From: Candidatus Schekmanbacteria bacterium RIFCSPLOWO2_02_FULL_38_14
GTDB lineage: Bacteria > Schekmanbacteria > GWA2-38-11
Assembly (NCBI GenBank): GCA_001790855.1
Contig: MGDH01000026.1
Location: 1 to 51,748, forward strand
Length of the DNA: 51,748 nucleotides
Reading direction: 5' to 3'
This document shows positions 26,723-37,987 of this stretch, piece after piece. The notes beneath the pieces were generated by a model. That model searched no databases, was not told the origin of the DNA, and was given only the letters and a program-made list of their open reading frames with translations. Both the position numbers and the translations under genes were made by a program. Each line of letters opens with the position of its first letter. The first letter of the stretch is position 1.

Positions 26723-28061
26723 TGACTATACTTATCCGGTCTTTCTTCATCGCCTCGTTAATCTCTCTAATCTTCTTCTCAACCAGTTCCTCCTGAGGAC
26801 TTAATTTTCTAATTTCTTCCCATTCGGCTAAAGCTTCTTTATACAATCCATATAAATAATAATTTTCTGCAAGTGTAAACCTATATTTTAGATCATGAGG
26901 GCTATAGATTACTGCCTTTTTAAAACAGTCAATCATCTTATCAGGATTAGAGTTCATGCTTTTATAACATAACCCCTTTAAAAAATATGCTCTTGATTCT
27001 GTAGAATTTATTTTCAAAACAGAATCTGCTTCCTCCAGAGATTTTTCATAATACTTCATTCTATTAAAATAGATTTCTGATAATGCCAAATGATACTCAA
27101 TTAATGATTTACTGTTGAATTTATTACTACATAGTTTTATTGCTTTCCTAATATTAACAATCCCATCTTCTAATTCATTCTTTTTTAAATAAATCCCTCC
27201 TAAATAAAAATAAATATCGGAATTTTCTGGAATCTCTTTCAAACCACTCAACATTACTTGAAGAGCCTCATCAAACATACCTTTTCCCTCATAAGCAAAA
27301 GAGAGAGATTGATAGGGAATTGTATTTTTAGGATTCAGCAAAATTGCTTTTTTATATACCACAATTGCTTCATCCCACATCTCTTTTTTCAATAAAAAAT
27401 TTCCAAGCGTCAAAAAGGCGTGCTGCTGCTCTGGCGTTACATTTGTTAAGGTTTGATAGTCCCTTGTTAAATCCCATACTAAATTTAAACTCTCAGGTAA
27501 AAATTGGGGGCTAAGCGTATTAGCTTCCTTTAAAATTCTGGAACCATCTTTATAATTCTTTATTTTGAAAAAATAACGGCCTACATCAAATTGTTGATAA
27601 GCATTTTTAGGGTCTAGCAAAGCTGCTTTTTTAAGTTCAGAAAAAGCTTCCCTATTCATCTTTAAATTTGCATACATTATTCCCAGTTTAAGGTGACTTT
27701 CCCCTGAAAGAGGGTTGCTTAAAATAGCTTTTTTATAAAATTCTATTGCTTTTAAAGAATCCTTCTCCGAGCTGTTCTTTATCCCACTATTTTTTTCAAC
27801 ACTATAATTCCATCTTTCTGCATAACTATCAGCTAGAAGCAAATTAAGCCTTACGTCATCACGAGCAATAATCCTCGGTCCGCTTACATTATCATCAAGC
27901 AATTTGTATTTTATTAGATCTTCATAACTAATATTTGAAATTTTTACATATAAAAAATTGGAATATATTATGCTAAAAATTAAAATTAACCACACAACAA
28001 AAAACGGAAAAGATGTGACTAGTAAGAAAAACCGGTATTTTGGGCTAATCAAAGCTTCCAT
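26706..28061 (-). CDS. TPR-repeat protein with N-terminal membrane anchor
   Basis: The 451-residue protein has one hydrophobic segment (about 12-34) and then tetratricopeptide repeats across residues 95-430, recognisable as AIEFYKKAILSNPLSGESHL, AFSELKKAALLDPKNA and AIVVYKKAILLNPKNT. It is presumably anchored in the inner membrane with its repeats in the periplasm. TPR proteins are common in exopolysaccharide and PEP-CTERM-like loci as assembly scaffolds. Its ATG directly adjoins the stop codon of the polymerase-like gene at 28062. Confidence 0.85.
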   Translation of the reverse strand: MEALISPKYRFFLLVTSFPFFVVWLILIFSIIYSNFLYVKISNISYEDLIKYKLLDDNVSGPRIIARDDVRLNLLLADSYAERWNYSVEKNSGIKNSSEKDSLKAIEFYKKAILSNPLSGESHLKLGIMYANLKMNREAFSELKKAALLDPKNAYQQFDVGRYFFKIKNYKDGSRILKEANTLSPQFLPESLNLVWDLTRDYQTLTNVTPEQQHAFLTLGNFLLKKEMWDEAIVVYKKAILLNPKNTIPYQSLSFAYEGKGMFDEALQVMLSGLKEIPENSDIYFYLGGIYLKKNELEDGIVNIRKAIKLCSNKFNSKSLIEYHLALSEIYFNRMKYYEKSLEEADSVLKINSTESRAYFLKGLCYKSMNSNPDKMIDCFKKAVIYSPHDLKYRFTLAENYYLYGLYKEALAEWEEIRKLSPQEELVEKKIREINEAMKKDRISIVIDNTK

Positions 28062-29540
28062 TTATCTCTTATCTCTCATTACTGGAACGGATTTATTTAG
28101 AAATGAAACTAACAGACCGAGAACTACAGATACTAAAAACGGATTGGCATCAGTTCTCAGATTAAAATCTACAAACGAATGGATAATTATTGATAAAATA
28201 GAAGTATAACCTCCCAGAAAAATCCATATCTGTGAATCATTTTTATAAAGCAACACTTTTTTAAAAGCAAATATACTTAAATAAACTACTCCCAAAAGTA
28301 TAATTGTAAAACCAATTACTCCTGTGTCAGAAAGCAGCTCAAGCCAATCGTTATGAGCATGATTCACCCACGCTTGATTGCTTCTTAGAGAATATAAGGG
28401 AAAAACATATTCAAAGCATCCAAATCCTGTACCCATTGCTGGATAATCCATAAATATATTATATGTACTGCTCCAAATTGAAAATCTTCCTTCCTCTAAT
28501 TCTTCTTTTATACTGACATTAAAATATCTATCAAAAACCGGAACAAAACCTATCCAACACCCAAGAATTAATGTGATTGTTGTAACAAGAATTAATATCC
28601 ATAAATGTCCTTTTAAAGTGCCTCTAAAAATAATAAGCATAAACATAAAAAGGGATGAAAGAAAAAAACTTAAAATTCCTCCACGTGATTTTGTGAAAAT
28701 TAAAGAAACTATCATTATTACTATGGCAAAGATTATTATAATCTTTTTCTCAAAGTCTTTTTCAGAAGACATAATAAAATTTTTTATTATGAAAGAATCT
28801 GTTCTTCTTTTTCCCCTTTTTCTTTTTGCTCTGTCAAATTCATAACTTTTATTATTATTTCCTTTTTCTGAAATATAAATTAGATACCCCATGGAAATAA
28901 AAATACACATTTTGATGTAGGCTGAAAAGTGATCTGCGCTCGGAAAAGTACTTATCAACCTATCTGTTGCATGAAACATTTTGCTAAACTTAAAAATCAT
29001 TTTTTCACCGCTTACATACTGAATAATCCCATAAAAAGCTTCTATGGAACCAACTATAATTATGCTTAAAATTAATCTATTTTTTCGCCCCCTGCCATTA
29101 AAATTATTTGCTACTAGAAAATAAACCATTGCGTAAGTTAAAAGTTTTACAAGCTCTCCCTTTGTTGCCCATGGATTTAGGGAAATTGTCTTAAAATTAA
29201 ATGTTCCGAAAATGCCAGACGTATAAAAGTCCAGTATTCTTTTTGTATTTGGAGAAATAATATTAATTAAAAAATCAGGAAATGGTATTAACTGAAAAGC
29301 TACTAAACATATAAAAGAAACTATAACTAAATTTATAGGATTATCAACCATAAAGACTTTTCCCTGTAGATATATCTTTAAAAACCATATAAAAGCCACA
29401 AGGAAAACTCCTATCTCCATTACTGCTTCTGACCAAACCTCAACAGTGCTGAAGGCAATAGGGGTAAAAAAAATTAAACATATGATACCCCATTCAATTG
29501 ATGAATCCAAAAAACTCAAAACCTTTTTATGCTCAGCCAT
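28062..29540 (-). CDS. O-antigen ligase/polymerase (Wzy_C)-like protein
   Basis: The 492-residue membrane protein has about twelve membrane segments. The hallmark loop (about 365-430) has EEGRFSIWSSTYNIFMDYPA, GTGFGCFEYVFP and WVNHAHNDWLELLSDTGVIG; the HxHNDxLE segment is typical of Wzy/WaaL-type enzymes. It is a good candidate for the periplasmic polymerase of the locus, next to the co-polymerase/kinase gene. A second, more divergent family member is at 19509-21065. Confidence 0.88.
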   Translation of the reverse strand: MAEHKKVLSFLDSSIEWGIICLIFFTPIAFSTVEVWSEAVMEIGVFLVAFIWFLKIYLQGKVFMVDNPINLVIVSFICLVAFQLIPFPDFLINIISPNTKRILDFYTSGIFGTFNFKTISLNPWATKGELVKLLTYAMVYFLVANNFNGRGRKNRLILSIIIVGSIEAFYGIIQYVSGEKMIFKFSKMFHATDRLISTFPSADHFSAYIKMCIFISMGYLIYISEKGNNNKSYEFDRAKRKRGKRRTDSFIIKNFIMSSEKDFEKKIIIIFAIVIMIVSLIFTKSRGGILSFFLSSLFMFMLIIFRGTLKGHLWILILVTTITLILGCWIGFVPVFDRYFNVSIKEELEEGRFSIWSSTYNIFMDYPAMGTGFGCFEYVFPLYSLRSNQAWVNHAHNDWLELLSDTGVIGFTIILLGVVYLSIFAFKKVLLYKNDSQIWIFLGGYTSILSIIIHSFVDFNLRTDANPFLVSVVLGLLVSFLNKSVPVMRDKR

Positions 29541-29615
29541 ATATTTTTATAACTAATAGATTTTTAATATTATGCAGGGTGGAACTAAGGAAAATATTTT
29601 AAAGAAGAGAAATGC

Positions 29616-31724
29616 TTACTGACTTTCTAAATCTTCTGCCCTGTTATAATAGCTATAATAATATTCAGTGTAATAGTAATTTGAATCCTGTTTGCTGACA
29701 TCATTAAGAATTACTCCCAGTCGCTTTACTTCTAACTCTTGAAATTTTTTAGCATTCTTTATCACTACATCCTTACCTGTCACCCCACTCCTTATAACAA
29801 AACATACTACATCAGAATACCTAGCAATAATTGAAGGATCCGTCACCGGTAAAATAGGCGGAGAATCTAAAAGAATAAAATCATAATTATTACGAAATAT
29901 ATTTATTAGTTCCCTCATCCTTAATGACATTAAAAGCTCGGAAGGATTTTTGGGTAATGGTCCACTTGTCAGCACAGACAGATAAGGGATCTTTGTTTTT
30001 ATGATAACAGATAAAGGGTCAATACTATCAGTAAGAATTGTGCTAAACCCAAATCTATTTTCAATTTTGAAAATTTCATGAATTCTTGATTTTCTTAAAT
30101 CTGCATCAATCAGAAGAACCCTCTTTTCGCTATGTGCCATTGTAATGGCAAGGTTTACAGAAGTTATTGTCTTTCCTTCTTCGGGTGTAGAACTTGTAAC
30201 CATCATAACTTTTGGAGGGTGATCAGATGAAAAAAGCAGATTCGTTCTTATAGCCCTATAGCATTCAGCAACAGTTGATTTAGGATGTGTAAAGCTTACT
30301 AACTCTGGATTACTTCTTTTTTCCCGTCTTTTTATATATGCACTAAAGCTTGGAACAAAACCTAACAGTGGAATATTTATATAATGCTCAATATCCTCAA
30401 TCGACCTTATTGTCGTATCTAAATATTCCAAGAAAAATGCTAACCCGCATCCCAGAATCAGACCAACTAGAGTACCCAATAGTATGTTTCTTGGCTTATT
30501 AGGGGCAACTGGTACCTTTGGTACTGTTGCTTTATCAACTAGAGTAATATTACTAAACCTCATGCTTCCAGTCACATTTATTTCACCTGCCCTTTTTAAA
30601 AGATAGTCATAAAGGTTCCGGTTTATCTCTACTTCCCTGTCGAGAATATTGTACTGAATAGACCTCTCAAGCAGGCTTATCGCTTCTTCATTTAATTCGT
30701 CACGTCTCTCATTCAATATACCTTCTTTGCTCTTTGTTAATTCATAATCATTTTGAATGCTTTCAATTATAGTTCTGATTTCATTCTTAATATTTTCCTG
30801 CAAGGCAGTTAACTCTTCTTTTGCTCTAACAACCCTTGGATGTTTTGGCATATAAGTCTTTTCCAGTTTGGCTATTTCTTCTTTTATTGCATAAGTCTTT
30901 TGTCGCATTCCAGGCAAATTGGTTTGTTTCATAAATCCAGGCAAAGTGGTTTCGTCAATATCTATGCCCTTTTCAGTCATAGATTTTATCTGGGATAGTG
31001 ATATCTCTAATTCGACCTTTTTTGACTTCAACTGGTTACGCTCCACATTAACAAGAGTCAATTCATCCATAACCGAACCCTGCCTATCTTCAATTTTTGG
31101 AGAAATAATCTTCTTATTCTCTCTGTATTTTTGAAGGTCAAATTCTGCTTTTTTCATTTTTAGGATTACTGAAGTAATCTGATCATCAAGCCAACCAGAT
31201 GCTGTCTTATAGTCGTTGACTTTACTTTCCAAACTCTTTTCCATGTAAACCTCAGAAATTGTATTAACTAAACTAGTAATCTCATTTGGGTCAGAGCCTT
31301 CTACTTCCAAATTCACAAGGTTTGTGCCTTTAATTGGATTAACTTTAATTCTTTCCCTTATCTCGTCCGCCAACGATAATTTTTCATCTTCTGTAAAATT
31401 TTTTCCTGGAAATAATATGTTTATAACTTCTAATGCTGCCGATCTGCTTTTGATTATTTTGAACTGTGTCTCAAAATACTCTCTGTATCCTGAAACCTGA
31501 GATATGTCCGGAAAGGAAACTATTCTGTCAGCTGAAAACTCAATCATAATCTGACATACTGCTCTATAAATTTTAACTTGCTTAAAAGTTGCAATGGTAA
31601 CTGTCAGAAGAAGAAATATAAATACCAAAACAACTGTCCACATTCTTTTTTTTAGTATATATAAGTAGTCCTTGAGATGTATTTTGACTTCGACTTTTTT
31701 TTCCATATTTTGTGTCTCTGGCAT
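29616..31724 (-). CDS. Wzc-like chain-length determinant with tyrosine autokinase
   Basis: The 702-residue protein joins a Wzz domain (first membrane segment about 31-49, periplasmic coiled-coil region about 160-390, second segment about 425-445) to a cytoplasmic BY-kinase. Kinase motifs are Walker A VTSSTPEEGKTITSVN, A' VLLIDADLRKSR and Walker B FILLDSPPILPVTDP. The C-terminus has a Tyr cluster, SNYYYTEYYYSYYNR, with eight closely spaced tyrosines as phosphorylation sites. It controls polymer length and couples export to the outer-membrane channel encoded just downstream. The full fusion in one chain is the proteobacterial type. Confidence 0.95.
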   Translation of the reverse strand: MPETQNMEKKVEVKIHLKDYLYILKKRMWTVVLVFIFLLLTVTIATFKQVKIYRAVCQIMIEFSADRIVSFPDISQVSGYREYFETQFKIIKSRSAALEVINILFPGKNFTEDEKLSLADEIRERIKVNPIKGTNLVNLEVEGSDPNEITSLVNTISEVYMEKSLESKVNDYKTASGWLDDQITSVILKMKKAEFDLQKYRENKKIISPKIEDRQGSVMDELTLVNVERNQLKSKKVELEISLSQIKSMTEKGIDIDETTLPGFMKQTNLPGMRQKTYAIKEEIAKLEKTYMPKHPRVVRAKEELTALQENIKNEIRTIIESIQNDYELTKSKEGILNERRDELNEEAISLLERSIQYNILDREVEINRNLYDYLLKRAGEINVTGSMRFSNITLVDKATVPKVPVAPNKPRNILLGTLVGLILGCGLAFFLEYLDTTIRSIEDIEHYINIPLLGFVPSFSAYIKRREKRSNPELVSFTHPKSTVAECYRAIRTNLLFSSDHPPKVMMVTSSTPEEGKTITSVNLAITMAHSEKRVLLIDADLRKSRIHEIFKIENRFGFSTILTDSIDPLSVIIKTKIPYLSVLTSGPLPKNPSELLMSLRMRELINIFRNNYDFILLDSPPILPVTDPSIIARYSDVVCFVIRSGVTGKDVVIKNAKKFQELEVKRLGVILNDVSKQDSNYYYTEYYYSYYNRAEDLESQ

Positions 31725-31787
31725 GTTTTGATTAAAACAAAAAATAATTCGGTCTTTTAGTTATGTGGATTAAAGCTTTTCGTAAGT

Positions 31788-32831
31788 TCATTCTGAATAA
31801 AAGAAACTGATCGAAACAAATATCATATCTCCATCTTTTATTTTTAATTCTTCTATCTGTTTTTCAATTCCTTTTGAACCTGAAATTCCTTTTTCCAAAG
31901 CCCTCCTCATTCTTTCCAAATCTACAAGGAATACCTCTTTCCCGTTATCTCTTGATAACTTAACATTATATTTATCTGCACCCTTTGTAAAGCCTCCTGC
32001 TATGACTATTGCCTGATAAAGATTTAAATCCTTTTCACTAATTGGGAAAAATCCAGGCCTTGCAACCTCACCAGAAATAAAAAATTTTGATTCAGGAACT
32101 TTTATACTATCTCCTGCAATAACCTCAATATCTTTTTCCAATTCACCTCTGTAAAGAGGAACTTTTATCTCTGAATATTCATCATCTTTTCCATGAATCT
32201 TTCTCTTTATAAGAATAAAATTTCCCGCTGTTTCTTTTTTTACACCTCCAGCTTCTGAAAGTATTTCAAACAAACTCCTTGACTCCCTTAGGTAATATTG
32301 CCCAGGCTTTCCTACTTCTCCTACTATAAATACTTTGTTGCTTTTATATTCTTTAACAGAAACATCCACCTGAGGGTCATAAATTAGCTCTTTTCCCAAA
32401 AGCTCTGTAAGAATTTCATCTATTTGTCTAAGGGTTTTTCCAGACACATAAACTCTCCCGATAAAAGGGTAAGAAATAGTCCCATCTTCTTCAACTTTTT
32501 CATCTTTAGCAAGGTCAGGATTATCCCATACAGTTATTATCAGCGTGTCATCTGGTCCAACGATATATTCACTTTGACTTGGTTCAATTTTTCCACTCGC
32601 CCATGGTGTGCCATTGCTTAAAATATCGGTTTTATCAATGAGAATATCTTGGGCTTTTTCAGTTGTTATCTCTGTTAGCTTCTTTTCTCTTATCTCCTTA
32701 TTCGTTGGATATCTTTTTATTATAATCTTGGAACCTCTCCAGAAATAACAGCCCGAAAGAAAGATAATAGAAATAATTATTAGAGCTATCTCTTTTCTAA
32801 AAATATATTTTTTCATATATCTTCTCTTCAA
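31788..32831 (-). CDS. Wza-like polysaccharide export lipoprotein
   Basis: The 347-residue protein has a type II signal peptide with the lipobox FLSGC (lipidated Cys28). A polysaccharide-export domain follows with YIVGPDDTLIITVWDNPDL (about 89-107), then SLBB domains at about 165-245 and 250-320 (VFIVGEVGKPGQYYL, FFISGEVARPGFFPI). Such proteins form the outer-membrane export channel. Its gene is transcribed first relative to the kinase, with a promoter candidate at 32874-32903. A second possible start is Met6. No C-terminal amphipathic helix of E. coli Wza type is clear. Confidence 0.93.
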   Translation of the reverse strand: MKRRYMKKYIFRKEIALIIISIIFLSGCYFWRGSKIIIKRYPTNKEIREKKLTEITTEKAQDILIDKTDILSNGTPWASGKIEPSQSEYIVGPDDTLIITVWDNPDLAKDEKVEEDGTISYPFIGRVYVSGKTLRQIDEILTELLGKELIYDPQVDVSVKEYKSNKVFIVGEVGKPGQYYLRESRSLFEILSEAGGVKKETAGNFILIKRKIHGKDDEYSEIKVPLYRGELEKDIEVIAGDSIKVPESKFFISGEVARPGFFPISEKDLNLYQAIVIAGGFTKGADKYNVKLSRDNGKEVFLVDLERMRRALEKGISGSKGIEKQIEELKIKDGDMIFVSISFFYSE

Positions 32832-32873
32832 ATATTTTTAAAGTAACTTGTTTAACATATCATTTATATCAAA

Positions 32874-32903
32874 TAATTATTAATAAATCAGCTTCATTGT
32901 CAA
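32874..32903 (-). promoter_or_regulatory. Putative sigma70 promoter of the wza-like gene
   Basis: On the minus strand, TTGACA (32903-32898) is followed after 18 bases by TAATTA (32879-32874). It lies 43 bases upstream of the start at 32831, in the only sizeable gap between export genes. Confidence 0.5.
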
Positions 32904-32970
32904 GAACGATTCTTTTAGAAATTTTATTTAAGAGTCTATAAATCAATAGGCATCTGATAAATTTTTTGTT

Positions 32971-34335
32971 TTAATATGATATATTCATCCTCAGAGAAAT
33001 TATATTTTTTGTATAGTCTCCAAAGGTGCTGTTTCTTTCTTGGTGGTTAAAAGAGATTTCTGTTGTTGCATGCTTGAATATCTTAAAAGATATATCGCCT
33101 CCTGCAGTCCATCTTTTTTCCCTATTATTCCTTCTGACAAATTGCTCATTTGCACCCTCTTTAAACTCATTATCCTTATAAGAAACATTAAAATTCAAAA
33201 CCATCTTCTCGAAAAACTTTTGGTCTATATTAATATAAATGTCATTATAAATAGTATCCCTTCCAGATTTTAGTGATGAATTACTGGAAGTTCTCCTGGC
33301 TGATAAAGTAACATCTGTTCTGTCAGTAATAGAACTTTTCAAATCAAAAAAGAACGAAAGACTTCTGTTTTTTGAAGAATTAAACTCTTCAGAAGTTTCT
33401 GATATCTGGGCTGCTGTTTTAGATAAAGATGTTTCAGTTATAGACTTAGACACTGAAAAATTCATAGAAGTTTTGTCAGTAATTTTTATATCAACTGTTG
33501 ACCCCCAAGAAAGTGTATCGCTTTCAGACATAGGAATAAGTTTCTCACTCAACCCTTCCCTTATAGAATTACCTAAACCAAGCCTTCCGCTCAAAGATAA
33601 AATATTTTTAAAGCGGTGAAAAAACCCAAAATCATATTGCAAGGACTTATTATCCCTTGAAGGATCATTTTCATACTTATCAGTCTGGTAACTATAGTTT
33701 AGCATCAGACTATCTCTTGATAATATGTTCAAAACAATTAATCCCCTGAAGTTATCCACCTTGTGGTTGTTTCTATCCAGGGTAAAAATCAGGTTCTTCT
33801 CCTTATCTTTGAACTTATAAAAATCAGTTCTGTAATTTCCCTCTAATTTTATAATATCGCCAATATTAGTCCCTAAAGTAAACCTTGCATGGTTTTCTAA
33901 ACGGTCTGAGTTTTTATTAGATTCAGTCTCAGTTAAAAAGGGGCTAAATTCAGTGCCTGTAAAAGAATCATACACTTTTAGATAACTTCTCCAAGGAAGG
34001 CGTATTTCCATAGTTGTTGAATAAAAAGTATCTTGAAATCTTGTTTTTTTTTCAGTTGCTTCAGAAAAGTATCTCACAGGAGATATAACTTCTATACTAA
34101 ATTTATTTTCTCCTTTTTCAAAAATCAGTTCCATTGATGGCCCAACATTAAGATAATAAGCACTTTCTTTATTTTTTTCTTGAGATTGGTAATTATCATT
34201 ATAAGTCCAGTCAAGTGAAACTGCTGGTTTTAAAATAGCAGGACCAAGATGGATTCCTTCAGTAGCAGCTGTAGAAATATATACAGGAATTAGAAGTAAA
34301 ACAATATATATTATTATTAATTTTATAAAAAACAT
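32971..34335 (-). CDS. Outer-membrane beta-barrel protein of the exopolysaccharide locus
   Basis: The 454-residue protein has a signal peptide (about 1-23, ending ISTAA). It continues with alternating amphipathic beta strands rich in Asn, Ser and aromatic residues and ends with the aromatic MNISY, as expected for BAM-dependent barrels. It resembles the outer-membrane proteins of PEP-CTERM-associated exopolysaccharide loci (the TIGR03016/BBP2 type), but no exosortase gene is in the window. Its likely role is secretion or surface retention of the polymer. It is the first gene of the minus-strand locus. Confidence 0.8.
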   Translation of the reverse strand: MFFIKLIIIYIVLLLIPVYISTAATEGIHLGPAILKPAVSLDWTYNDNYQSQEKNKESAYYLNVGPSMELIFEKGENKFSIEVISPVRYFSEATEKKTRFQDTFYSTTMEIRLPWRSYLKVYDSFTGTEFSPFLTETESNKNSDRLENHARFTLGTNIGDIIKLEGNYRTDFYKFKDKEKNLIFTLDRNNHKVDNFRGLIVLNILSRDSLMLNYSYQTDKYENDPSRDNKSLQYDFGFFHRFKNILSLSGRLGLGNSIREGLSEKLIPMSESDTLSWGSTVDIKITDKTSMNFSVSKSITETSLSKTAAQISETSEEFNSSKNRSLSFFFDLKSSITDRTDVTLSARRTSSNSSLKSGRDTIYNDIYINIDQKFFEKMVLNFNVSYKDNEFKEGANEQFVRRNNREKRWTAGGDISFKIFKHATTEISFNHQERNSTFGDYTKNIISLRMNISY

Positions 34336-34368
34336 TATAAATTTGCTTTTTCAAACTATACATACCCC

Positions 34369-34397
34369 ATAAAATCTAATCTCTTTGCAGTTGTCAA
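34369..34397 (-). promoter_or_regulatory. Putative sigma70 promoter of the exopolysaccharide locus
   Basis: TTGACA (34397-34392, minus strand) precedes TTTTAT (34374-34369) with a 17-base spacer. It lies 34 bases before the barrel-protein ATG. Confidence 0.45.
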
Positions 34398-34508
34398 GAT
34401 TTAATAGGGAAGATTTAAATAGAACCTTAATCGGAATGAAAAGATGCTTAAGTTAATGATAGATAGATATTTTTAACAAGGATTGAAACCTTTTTAAAAA
34501 TATTGTCC

Positions 34509-34579
34509 ACCAACAATGTTGGTTCACTTAAGGTGTGAGGCCTCAGCCCCCACGCCCCACCACTGACAATGTCAGTGGT
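34509..34579. promoter_or_regulatory. Two palindromes sharing an ACAATGT core
   Basis: ACCAACAATGTTGGT (34509-34523) and the 21-base palindrome 34559-34579 (CCACTGACAATGTCAGTGG plus one flanking base on each side) are both perfect, centred on a single A. They lie 25-96 bases upstream of the -24 element of the sigma54 promoter at 34603. They could be activator sites or a transcribed hairpin repeat. This covers the otherwise geneless 34398-34602 segment. Confidence 0.5.
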
Positions 34580-34602
34580 TTTGTGAGATAAATAAATAAA
34601 AA

Positions 34603-34618
34603 TGGCATAAGTTTTGCA
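34603..34618 (+). promoter_or_regulatory. Sigma54 (-24/-12) promoter candidate
   Basis: TGGCATAAGTTTTGCA has GG at 34604-34605 and GC at 34616-34617, with the required ten-base spacing. It would give a leader of about 85 bases before ATG 34713. Confidence 0.7.
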
Positions 34619-34653
34619 TTCAAATTCTTGAAGTATAATTTTATTTTTATGCC

Positions 34654-34681
34654 TTGACAATTTCAGATAATGTTCTAAGAT
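34654..34681 (+). promoter_or_regulatory. Putative sigma70 promoter
   Basis: TTGACA (34654-34659), a 16-base spacer and TAAGAT (34676-34681) precede the secreted-protein gene by about 30 bases. It may act beside the sigma54 promoter located just upstream. Confidence 0.4.
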
Positions 34682-34712
34682 TTAAACAAATTTATTCAAG
34701 GAGGAGTTTTAG

Positions 34713-35115
34713 ATGGGAAAATATAAATTTTGTCTTAGTATTGTGATCGTTTGTGTTTCAATATTTTTCCTGACAAATATAACTTATGCTGCAACTCATG
34801 CCATTGAAGGGAAAGTATTTGAGGATAAAAACTGTAATGGACAACGAAATGGAGGAGATGGTTCGATTGCAGGTGTCACAATAACCCGCGATCCAGGTGC
34901 AATTACTACATCAAACAGCTGTTGATGGAACCTATTCTTTTTCTGGACTTGCAGCAGGAACTTATACAGTTAAAGAAACTGACCCAGCTGGATATTGCAG
35001 CACAACACCAAATAAAATAACCATTACGATTAAAAACAAAAAAGTAACAAACCAAGACTTTGGAGACAGCAAGAATACTATAAGTCCACCTGCTCTCTGC
35101 TGTCCTTCAGAATAA
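34713..35115 (+). pseudogene. Small secreted SdrD B-like domain protein, frameshifted
   Basis: The gene begins at ATG 34713 after an AAGGAGG site. It encodes a signal peptide (about 1-26, cleavage after ITYA) and an Ig-like SdrD B-type domain: AIEGKVFEDKNCNGQRNGGD, then GVTITRDPG. At about 34915-34921 the frame changes: frame one stops at a TGA (34923-34925), while frame two continues TAVDGTYSFSGLAAGTYTVK and ends SPPALCCPSE at 35115. Removing one base in AACAGCTG joins them into a single domain of about 133 residues. A sequencing error, a real mutation or programmed frameshifting would all fit. The single-domain length and CysCys end are unusual for this normally repeated domain. Confidence 0.75.
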
Positions 35116-35142
35116 AATAAAGATAATTTTAATCAGAAAAAT

Positions 35143-35181
35143 AAAAAACCCATTCCAAGACAAAATCGGAATGGGTTTTTT
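35143..35181. terminator. Bidirectional rho-independent terminator
   Basis: The stem AAAAAACCCATTCC (35143-35156) pairs with GGAATGGGTTTTTT (35168-35181), giving a U-run on either strand. It serves both the plus-strand secreted-protein gene and the convergent ATP synthase operon that ends at atpC. Confidence 0.9.
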
Positions 35182-35201
35182 ATTGTCACTTAACTAAAGT
35201 T

Positions 35202-35612
35202 TTATTCTTTCCTAGCAACAACCTGAATCCTTGCTAAAGCCCTTGCCAAAGCTATCTCTGCCCTTTCAACATTTATATCAGCAGTTCTGGTTTTTAATCG
35301 CTCTTCGGCTCGCTTAAAGGCATTTTGAGCCCTTGCCAAGTCTATCTCTTCAGACCGTTCAGCTGTATTAGCCAATATAATTACTTTTTCTGGTCTTACT
35401 TCTGCATATCCCCAGCTTATAGAAAGGTACTTCCTGTTACCGGATACAGATTTATATGAAATTTCTCCGGGATTAAGGGTTGCTAAAAAAGATGTGTGCC
35501 CTGGTAATACTCCGAATTCGCCACCAAAACCGGGCGCAGTTATATCCTCAGCTTTTTCGCTTACTAACAGACGATCTGGGGTGACTATTTCAAGCAATAT
35601 TGCTTTTCCCAA
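35202..35612 (-). CDS. atpC: F1 ATP synthase epsilon subunit
   Basis: The 136-residue subunit has the N-terminal beta-sandwich (LEIVTPDRLLVSEKAEDI, GEFGVLPGHTSFLATL) and a two-helix C-terminal domain (about 90-136) that can inhibit hydrolysis. It is part of the rotor stalk at the cytoplasmic face. It is the last gene of the operon, five bases after atpD, followed by the shared terminator. Confidence 0.97.
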   Translation of the reverse strand: MGKAILLEIVTPDRLLVSEKAEDITAPGFGGEFGVLPGHTSFLATLNPGEISYKSVSGNRKYLSISWGYAEVRPEKVIILANTAERSEEIDLARAQNAFKRAEERLKTRTADINVERAEIALARALARIQVVARKE

Positions 35613-35617
35613 GAGAA

Positions 35618-37057
<1,440 letters not shown>

Positions 37058-37084
37058 TTAAATAAAATTTAAAACTTAATAGTA

Positions 37085-37987
<903 letters not shown>

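Noticed and set aside
28573-28845. 90-codon plus-strand frame inside the Wzy-like gene
   Set aside because: Ile/Lys-rich antisense shadow of a membrane protein gene.
34448-34660. 70-codon minus-strand frame over the palindromes and the sigma54 promoter
   Set aside because: It covers palindromic noncoding sequence, resembles no protein and has no ribosome binding site.
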